Shown here one piece after another: positions 19,104-27,500 of a stretch of 56,870 nucleotides of DNA (positions are counted from its first letter, which is position 1; each line of letters starts with the position of its first letter). The stretch comes from Deltaproteobacteria bacterium. GTDB taxonomy: Bacteria; Myxococcota; Myxococcia; Myxococcales; 40CM-4-68-19. The translations under genes and the position numbers were made by a program. The DNA lies in NCBI GenBank assembly GCA_025358085.1, contig JANYKT010000201.1, forward strand, positions 1 to 56,870. The letters run 5' to 3'. The notes below the pieces were generated by a model that saw only the letters and a program-made list of their open reading frames with translations, was not told the origin of the DNA and ran no database searches.

Positions 19104-21173
19104 TTAGGCCGCTGCCTTGGCGCGAGGGCCCTCGACCCGGTTGCGGCCACCCTGCTTGGCCCGGTAGAGCGCGCGGTCGGCGGTCTCCAGCAGCTCCTCG
19201 GGAGTGACCGCGAGAGTTCCCGACTCCCAGCTCGAGACACCAACGCTGAGCGTGACTTTGACCGATCCCTGCTCGGTCGCGTACGACTGCGCGGCACAGG
19301 CGGCCCGGACTCGTTCGGCGATGACCAGCGCACCCCGCAGGTCCGTCTCGGGCAGCACCAGCGCCATCTCTTCGCCGCCGTAGCGCGCCACCAGGTCGGT
19401 CTCGCGCGCCTGCTTCTGCGCAATCAGCGCCACGCCCTTGAGCACCGCATCGCCGGCCGGGTGGCCGTAGGTGTCGTTGACCTTCTTGAAGTGATCGACG
19501 TCGAGCAGCAGGAAGGCAAGCGGGCGCCGGTAGCGCTGCGCCTCGCGGAGCCGCGCCAGGAGCTGGGCGTTCAATGTCCGCCGATTCAAGAGACCGGTCA
19601 GCCCGTCCGTGGTGGCGAGCTTCTCGGTCTGGTCGTACAGGCGCGTGCGCACCAGCGCCTCGGCGGCCTGCAGCGCCAGCATTGATAGCTCTTTCTGGCT
19701 GCTCTCGGGGAGCGCGTCGCGCGTTCGCGAGCCGCACACCAGCGCTCCCACCGTGTCCTGTCCCGCGCGCAGCGGAAAGATCTTCAGCGAGGCGAGCCCC
19801 CGCACCACCGTGGCGTTGTCGAAGATGACCACGCGATCCATCGCGCTCAGGGTGCGGCCTGGCAGCGGAGCACCAAGCTTGACTACGTTTGAAACCAGGC
19901 CCGCGTTGTCGGCGAAGCTGAGATCCCGCAGCACCTGCGCCGCGTCGCCATCGACCGCGAGCACGCGGTGTCGCACACGGCCGTTGACCGAATCGCTCAG
20001 CGTCACCGCGCAGAGATCCAGCGCGGGGCACATCCGGCGCGCCTGCAGAACCGCGGTCTCCGCTGCCTGCGCGAGCGTGGTGGTGCGATTCAGCTCCTCA
20101 AGCGCTTTGAAGAAGCGCGCCTTCTCTTCCTTTTCTTTCCGGACCGCGCCCAGCAGCCGTTCAGCATCGATGGCGCGCACGGCCTCGGCGGCGAGCGCCA
20201 CCAGCACGCGCTCGTCGTCGGAGGAAAACGGCGCCTCCCGGTCGGCGATGAGCGCGCCCAGCACGGGCCCGCCTCCGCGCTCGGCCAGCGGAACGCCGCA
20301 GAAGGAGCTGACGCGCGGCGCGCCCTCGTAGTAGCTGAGGGCCGGACCCTCGCTGTCGAGCCGCACGGGCCGGCCCGCCGAGACCACCGCGCCGAGCGCG
20401 CCTTCTTTGGAGGAGAGCGGCCCGCGGAACAGTCCGTCTTCCTGCGACGAGCACTCGCGCAGCCGCAGGCTTTCGCCGTCGGGGCTGAGCAGGAAAATAG
20501 CCACGGCGTGCGGTTTCAGCGCCGCTTCGGCAACCGCGAGCGTGCCACGCAGCACTTCCTCGACCTCGGCCACGCCGGCGAGCAGGTGGCGTTCACCGCC
20601 TTCTTCCGCGGTGGCCACCAGCCGCAGCTCGCGGGCGCTCTGCTCGGCCTCGGCGATACGATTCTTGACGGCCTCGCCCTCGGCCTTGCGCGCGGCGGCG
20701 AGGCGCGCGCCGAGGAGCGCGTGGTAGAGCGCGGCGAAGAGGATGGTGAAGCCCGCGTGCGCAGCCGGGACCAGCAGCGTTCCGCTCCGCGCGAGGGTCA
20801 TGCCGATATCCAGCCCCAGCATGGCGCCAATCAAAGGCACACCGCGCGTGACCGGCAGCGCCAAAACGTAGCCCGCGCCGAGCAAATACAAGAGCGGGCT
20901 GGCCAGGCCCCGGCTCACGTCGGTCAGTGCCAGCGCCGCCACCGCCGCGAGCAGGCCGCACTCGACTGACTCCGTCGTTGACATCCGGCCAGCGAGCGCG
21001 AAGCGGCCTAACGAAATCAACCCGGTCCCGATCAGCAGCACCCAGGGCCACAGCCAGGCGCCGCCGAAGGCACCGCAGACCAGCACCACCATGAGCGCCG
21101 CGAGGGCGAGCGGGAACGCCGCGACCGCCACACGCCGCTCTGCCGTCGAGTGTCGCCTCACGTTCAAGCTCAT
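19104..21173 (-). CDS. Membrane diguanylate cyclase with two GAF-like regions (GGEEM)
   Basis: A 689-residue protein with an N-terminal block of about six transmembrane helices (residues 18-175), a coiled linker, two GAF-like sensor regions (about 205-350 and 370-515) and a C-terminal GGDEF domain (about 530-689). The active-site loop reads RYGGEEMALVLPE, so the fifth position is Met instead of Phe. The inhibitory RxxD site is intact (RETD, five residues upstream) and DVDHFKKVNDTYGH is conserved. It probably makes cyclic di-GMP under membrane or GAF-ligand control, with product inhibition. Its ATG overlaps the end of the ftsB-like gene by 4 nt. Confidence 0.92.
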   Translation of the reverse strand: MSLNVRRHSTAERRVAVAAFPLALAALMVVLVCGAFGGAWLWPWVLLIGTGLISLGRFALAGRMSTTESVECGLLAAVAALALTDVSRGLASPLLYLLGAGYVLALPVTRGVPLIGAMLGLDIGMTLARSGTLLVPAAHAGFTILFAALYHALLGARLAAARKAEGEAVKNRIAEAEQSARELRLVATAEEGGERHLLAGVAEVEEVLRGTLAVAEAALKPHAVAIFLLSPDGESLRLRECSSQEDGLFRGPLSSKEGALGAVVSAGRPVRLDSEGPALSYYEGAPRVSSFCGVPLAERGGGPVLGALIADREAPFSSDDERVLVALAAEAVRAIDAERLLGAVRKEKEEKARFFKALEELNRTTTLAQAAETAVLQARRMCPALDLCAVTLSDSVNGRVRHRVLAVDGDAAQVLRDLSFADNAGLVSNVVKLGAPLPGRTLSAMDRVVIFDNATVVRGLASLKIFPLRAGQDTVGALVCGSRTRDALPESSQKELSMLALQAAEALVRTRLYDQTEKLATTDGLTGLLNRRTLNAQLLARLREAQRYRRPLAFLLLDVDHFKKVNDTYGHPAGDAVLKGVALIAQKQARETDLVARYGGEEMALVLPETDLRGALVIAERVRAACAAQSYATEQGSVKVTLSVGVSSWESGTLAVTPEELLETADRALYRAKQGGRNRVEGPRAKAAA

Positions 21174-21472
21174 TCGAACTTGAAGACGACCTCGTCCGGG
21201 CGGACGAAGCCGAGCTGCTCTCGCGCAGCCTTCTCAAGCGCGGCGTCGTTCACGGGCGGTGAAAGCAGCTTTATGGTCCTGGCCAGCGCAGCGTTCTCGT
21301 CGCGCAGCTGCTGGTTCAGCTGCTCCTGCCGTGCGAGGTCGCGGTCGAGCTTGCGCAGCCGCGTCAGACCGCGGGAGTCCGCGAGCGACATGCCGGTGAG
21401 CACAAGCGAGACCAGAGCGGCGCCCGCGACCAGCCGCTGCGGCGGCGACAGCGCGCGAATCTTTTGCAGCAC
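21170..21472 (-). CDS. ftsB: FtsB/DivIC-like septum protein
   Basis: A 100-residue single-pass protein: basic N-terminus, one transmembrane helix (about residues 14-30), then a coiled coil (LDRDLARQEQLNQQLRDENA) and a C-terminal REQLGFVRPDEVVFKFE segment that is the conserved end of FtsB/DivIC proteins. It would act in the periplasm with FtsL and FtsQ at the division site. It lies 103 bp downstream of the giant gene and overlaps the cyclase gene by 4 nt. Confidence 0.88.
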   Translation of the reverse strand: MLQKIRALSPPQRLVAGAALVSLVLTGMSLADSRGLTRLRKLDRDLARQEQLNQQLRDENAALARTIKLLSPPVNDAALEKAAREQLGFVRPDEVVFKFE

Positions 21473-21575
21473 GCGGCTGACGCTACACCCGCTTCACCGC
21501 GCCGCAAGAAAAGCACCGGCTCGCGCGACGCCTTCGAGTGCGATCGAAGGCAACCTGAAAGGCGGAGCGCAGCCA

Positions 21576-24500
21576 CTAGCGTGACTCGAAGCTGTGCTCG
21601 AGTTCTTCCATCAGGAGTTCGTAGACCCGGCCCGACACGCGCTCGATGAACTCTTCGCCGTCCGGCAGCTCGTCCTTGCCGCCCGACTCGTGGCCACGGC
21701 TGCGGTTGCGCTTTGCGGTGTGCACGCCGCTTGAGGACCCCAGGCCCTCGCCATCCGCTAATTTGAAGTCCGCCGATGGCTTGCCGAGGTTGAGCGGCTC
21801 CATCTGCGGCGAGCCGTAGCTGCGCTCGGAGCCGAGCGCTTCGCTCTCTGCCGTCCGGACATCAAGGTTGGGCCGCCCGCGTTGCAGCACGTGCGTGAGC
21901 TCGTGCGCCAGCAGCTTCTGGCCTTCCACCGACTGCGTGTTGAACCGCCCCGGCGCGAAGAAGATGTGGTCCTTCACCGTGACGGCTTCGGCGTTATAGC
22001 GGCTGGTGATGTGGGCCGCGCCCGGGCCGGTGTGCAGCCGGACGCTGCTCAAGTCGCCGCCGAGGAAGCCCTCCATCCGGCTCATGGTGCCGAGGTCGAG
22101 GCGTCGCGGCTCGTCGAACATCGAGTTCAGGCGCGCCTTCTCGGGCGCTCCCTTGCCGTCGATGCCGTCCCCGAATCTTGACGCCTTGAACAGGTGCATC
22201 ATGCCGCCGAGGTGGCCCTGCTCGGCTCGCGCGAACGCCCGCCCCGCGCGGTTGGAAAACTTCTCCACCGACGTCAGGTCCTTCTTGCCAACGCCCATCC
22301 AGTCATCGGCCTTCTTCAAGCCGCCGTGCAGGAGCAGCGCCTCCTTGTCGACGAAGCCGGCGGCGCCCCCGATCTGGTGCGCGAAATGTGCGGCCTTGCC
22401 GAGGTGAAGCTTGTTGAGGAACCCCTCAGCCTTGCCGGCGAAGCCCTGCATCTTCTCGGCGGCGTCCTCGATGACGCCGAGCCCGTGCATGCCCTGCTCG
22501 GCGAGGTGCATGCCCTTGCCCAGCAAGCTCTCGCCCTGGTGCGCCCAGCTGCCGATCTGGTCGGCGAATCCGTGCAGCTTGTCGAAGAGGCCGTGGAAGA
22601 AGCCGTGCGCCTTGCCGGGAATCAGCTTGCCGATGCGCCCGAGGATGCCGCCTCGTCCATTGCGGTGTTGACGCGGGTGCATGCCGTGGCCGTGCGGGTC
22701 CTGCTGGCCTTCCCCTCCGCGACCCTTGTGAACGACGTGCGCTTCGTGGTGGCCGCCGTGACTGCCGTGCCCCTCGTGTCCACCGGATGCTCCGTGCGCC
22801 GGGATGAACGCGCCGAAGACCTGTGAGAACAGCTCGACGCCGTGGCCCGAACCGAGCCAGGTGTCCATCGCGGCCGGGTCAACGTCCTGCCCGTCTTGCT
22901 GCTCGACGTCTCCGCGATTGCCGCCGCGGTTCACGTGAAGGCGGTTGTCGTCGAGAACGCTGTTGATCAGGTCATCGACCGAATCGTGCTTGCGGTGCGA
23001 CCCGTGACGCCGGAGCTTGCGCGGCTTCTTCGGCGCGTGGTGCCGCTCTAGTCCCAGCTCCTTGTCGCCCTTTTCGACGTTCCCCTTGTCGGCGTGGCCA
23101 CCGAGGATACGCTGGAGGCGCCCGAGTTTCGACCACATCGCATCGATGGCGGTCTCGGCGGGCGGGTCCTTCTGGTACTTTGCCTTTGCGTGGCCGAGGC
23201 GACCGTGTAGCGCACTCGCCTCCTGCTTGAGCGGCGCCACCGCGGCTTGCATCTTCGTGTCCGCGCTCTTCACGTCGCCGAGCGCGTTGACCTTGACTTC
23301 GAGTGAGTCGATGGCGGCCTGCAGCGCCACCAGGTCCGGATATTTGGCCGCATCGAGCCCGTCGATCTCCGCCTGGCCCGCGAGGCCGTGCAGCGTCCGG
23401 ACGAACTGGAAGAAGTGGTCGCGGATCTCGAGGTAGTGCTTCGTCGCCAGCTGGGCCTGTTTCTGGAGCAGCGGATTTTTCGACGCGAACTGGACCGCGC
23501 GCGAGCACTCAAAGCGGGTCTGCTCGCTGCCGGCCGTCACCGCTTGCACGCGATAGCCGGCGTCCTTGGTGCGGCCCTCGTGCATCATCGCGGTGATAGT
23601 GCGGATGGCGTTGGTGACGCCCTTGCCGAAGCCCGTCACCGCGAGATTGGCGCGATGGACGAGGTCTGCCGCCTCGGCCTCGGTCATCTCCCCCTTGTGC
23701 TGCGGGTGCGGCGCGGGACCTGGCGAAGGCCGCCCGTCCGGCTGCGGCTCCATATGGTGATGGTGATGGTGGCGCTTGCCTCGCGGCGGCTTCTTCTCCC
23801 CGCCACCAAGTCCGAGCTCGTGCAGCAGCCACTCGGGAAGGTCTTTCAGGCTCTTGGCCTTGTCGACGAGATCCTGAAGCACCTTGGGCAGCTTGAGGTG
23901 CGCCGGCAGCTGGATGCCATGCCCGCCATGGCCAGCTTGGTGCGGTCCGTGGGGTCCGTGGGGCACAGTTCCGTGCGGTCCATGGAGCACAGCGCCGTGC
24001 GGCCCATGCTGCACGGTGTGCCACGGATGCTTCTGCTCGTGCTTCCGCTGGTGGTGCGCCGCAGCCTGGTCGAGCAGGTTGTGGAAGATCGCGTGGCCCC
24101 GGTGCAGCTGCTTCGAGCCCTTGTGGGCGAGCTTCATCGCGCCGTGAAACCGCTCGTGGCCGGCCTCCGCCCTGTCGTGCACCTGGCCCGCGAGGTGTCC
24201 CAGCGGCGAATCTTCGCCAAGGAAGCCCGCCACCTGCCCGGCGAGCCCGGAAATTCTATGAAGACCGTGATCAACCTTGCGGCCGATGCGGATGCCGGTG
24301 TGAAGCGCGTGCTCGATCTTCTCCAGGCTGCCGTCGATCTTTCGCCCGGTCCTGAGGGCGTGCTTCTTGTAGCGGTCAATCGCCTTGAGCCCGTGCTCGA
24401 TGTTCTTGCGGACTTCGACATCGTGCTCGGCCTTCTTCGCCGGCGCGACGTGCGCGGAATGCACGGGCTTCCTGGCGGCAGCGTGGTGCTCACCCCGAAG

Positions 24501-27500
24501 CGCCTTCTCGAGCCTGGCGATCTGTTCGTCGATCAACTTGTCCTGAATGCCGTGGCCCGTGAGGAAATCGAGCGCTGCCTTGTCCCCCTTGTACTTATTC
24601 TTCAGCCCAGCCAACTGAGCCTTGGCCGCCTTGGCGTCGGAGAGGACTTTCTCGACGTGCGTGTGCGCCTCGTGGTCGGCGAGCGCGTCGCCGAAGGCGT
24701 TGACCTTGGACTGGATCGCGTAGATGTCGCGCGTGTTCTGGAAGATGTCCGGGTGCCGCTTCTCGTCGACACCGAAGCCTGAGATGGCGGCGCCGTCGCC
24801 GAGGCCCCTGGTGTCGGCAATCATGCCGTGCACTTTGGCGCGGGCCCGTGCGTGCCATTCCAGATAGAACCGGATCTCCTTCTCGTAGCCGGCGTGGCCG
24901 TGCGCGAGGGTGGTGGCGGTGCGGATGATCTTCTGGATCTCCTCGCACTCACTGCCGAGCGACTGCATTTCCAGCGACGCAGCCTGCGCCTTCCCGCTGT
25001 GCAAAAACTTCTGGATATTTGCGGCGATCTTGCCGAACTTCGCCTCGAAGGCGTTGACCCTCCGCGAAACGTTGCCGATGGCCTCGAATGCCTTCTTCAA
25101 CCGGTCCGCGTGCGCGGCGTCGCTCTCGTGGGCTGGCTTCCTGACGTCGGAGTGCGCCGGATGCACGGCCCGCAATCGCTCCCCGTGGTCGGGCGCCTGG
25201 TGGCCGGGCACTGGGGTGCCATCGTGCCCGCCGCCGCCCTGGCGGTGCGCAGGCTTTCCGTCGAGGTGCACCGCCTGGTGCAACGGCGACGCGTGGTCGC
25301 CGTGCATTTTTTTGCCGTAGCGATCGTGCTCCGCCTGGTGCTCGCCAGGGATGTGCCCGATGGTGTGGTTCACGCCGCCAAGGCTGTGGTTGAAGTCGTG
25401 CGCGAAGCCAATGCCCTGCTCGATATAGCCGTGTGCCTGCTCAGCGCGGTCGGCCATGTGAAGCAGGTACCGACCGAGCTCGGTGTCTTCACCGAGGAAA
25501 CCGGCGCCTTGACGCGCGAGATTCGTTGCCTGCTCCAGCCCATGCTGGATCTGGTCTGCATGCTCGAGCCCCTTGGCGACGATGTGGTGAATGTTCCCGA
25601 GCTGGTGGTGGACGCCTGCCGCGACCTGCAAGCCCTGCTTCTTGAGGTGCCGCCCGCGCTGGATTGCGCGCTCGAGTGCGGTCTTGGGGTGCGTCGATCG
25701 ACCGCCGTGACGGCGATGGACCGGATGACTCCCGTGGACCGCATGACTGTCGTGGACCGCATGACCGCCATGGACCGGATGCACGCCGTGACCGCGGACG
25801 GGATCAGTACCGCGACGCCGCGCCGGCGACTCACCCCGGTCCTCGCCGCGAACGCGCTTGCCCGTCGCGCGCGCGATGTGAAGCTCCGGGTGCTTGCTGC
25901 GATGATCTGCGAGCTTCTTCTGCGCCAGCGGGCTGAGGCTGCCCCCTCGCGCTGAGCGATGCGCCATCTGGCGCTCGTACGCCTTGGCGGGATCCTTCAC
26001 CCCCGCATGATTCAGGCCTTTGTCGAGGTCGCCGCGATAGGTGCTGAGCTGGTCTGCGCGCGCGTGGCCCCACTCGAGCGCATGCGAGAGCTTTTCGTCG
26101 CTGTTGCCGGCGAGATCTCCGGCGCGGCTGATGAAGTGGCCGACGGCATTGTTGCCGAAGAAGTTGGCGACACCGGGCGCGTTGTCGTGAATTTGCTTCA
26201 GCGCGCCGTCGGCTTTGTCGCCCATGGCCAGCGTCTTATCGAGGATGTCCTGAACCTTGGCCGCCTTGCCCGAGACGTAGATGCTGCCGCGGACGACCTT
26301 GCCGCCGGTCTTCTCCAGCGCGCCCACCAGTTTGCGGGCGCGCGGGTTTGCCATCGCCTTCTCGAGCGCGTGGAGCGGGCCTCCCATCTTGCCGGCGCCC
26401 ATGGCCAGCTTCTCCGCCTCTGACATGTTCTTGCCCGAGAGCAACTTGCCGGCCATCTTCAAGCTCTTGAGCTGCTTGAGCGCGCCGGGGTCGAACGCGT
26501 CCAGCGCGCCACCCGCCGCGCCCTTGACCGCGTCCTTCCAGTTGCCGCCGCTGGCGACGGTCCCGATGGCGCCCTGCAGCGCGCCAACGCCCATCTTGGC
26601 AAGCGGTCCAATCCTCAAGAACGGCAGAGCGCCGGTGAGCGCTCCGCCTGCCGCTCCCGCGAGAACGCCCTTCCAGTTCTTACCTTCGCTGATGGCGCTG
26701 ATGGCGCCGATGCCCGCGCCGATGAGCGTCTTCACCAGGATGCCGCCCGGGATGAACGTGGCCGCGAGCGACAGGCCCGTGACGAGGAACTGGCCTGCGG
26801 GACTCTGCAGGAAATTCGAGGTCGCCTTGTAGCCCTTCTGGATGCCAGACCATGCCTGGCCGGCAATGTTTTTGGTCTTGTTCCAGATGGAGGTGAGCGG
26901 GTTTTTGGCCAGCGCCCAGCCCTTTGAAACAGCCATTCCGAGCGGCGACATCTTCCACGCCGCGCCCGCCGAGGGACCCGCGTTGGACAGGCCGTTCTTG
27001 ATCATCCCGCCGACCGCGCCGACCACGCCGGTCTTCCCCACCCACTCAAGATTTTTTTGGGTTTGCTGCATTACCCATCCCGCAGCCGCCTGCGACTTGT
27101 CGCTGGGCCAAGTGGCCGCGCCGCCGACCTTGTTGCCGATCCAGGAGAGCGCTCCGCCGGCGGCGTTGCCGGCCGTCTTGAGGCCGGACCACTGCGCCGC
27201 GCCCAGGTTCTTTACGCCTTGCAGTGCTGCCTGGCCGAGCCCGGAGGACTTGTCGCCCAGCCAGTGCGCGTTGTGCTGCATACCGCTCCAGAGCTTGCGG
27301 CCGGAGTTTTGATTTTGGGCGAAGGCAGCTGAGCCATTCTTCTTTACCCAGTCGCCGAGGCCGTGAGCTTTTTGGCCGGACCAATCCATTGCGCTGTCCC
27401 TCGCGTGCGCGAGCCCGTGCACGCCATCGGAGATCCGGCTTCCCAGGGTGTGGACATTCTGGCTTGGACGGTGCGCGTAGTTCGAGCTGCCAATCCTCTG

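Noticed and set aside
18384-19685. 433-codon plus-strand frame opposite the PIN-PhoH gene
   Set aside because: The minus strand encodes an unmistakable PIN-PhoH protein; the plus frame has no motif and crosses the boundary of two real genes.
23751-23774. Six-His run followed by CATATG, looking like vector His-tag sequence
   Set aside because: It lies in the middle of a continuous, naturally His-rich frame with native flanks on both sides; CATATG after alternating CAC/CAT codons is a plausible coincidence.
23388-24782. Long plus-strand open frame (464 codons) opposite the giant gene
   Set aside because: It is exactly antisense to a repetitive GC-rich coding region, has no recognisable domain, and reads as Leu/Val/Arg low-complexity typical of shadow frames.
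25718-25789. Possible CRISPR-like array
   Set aside because: The 18-nt units are contiguous with no spacers and are in frame with a His-Val peptide repeat.
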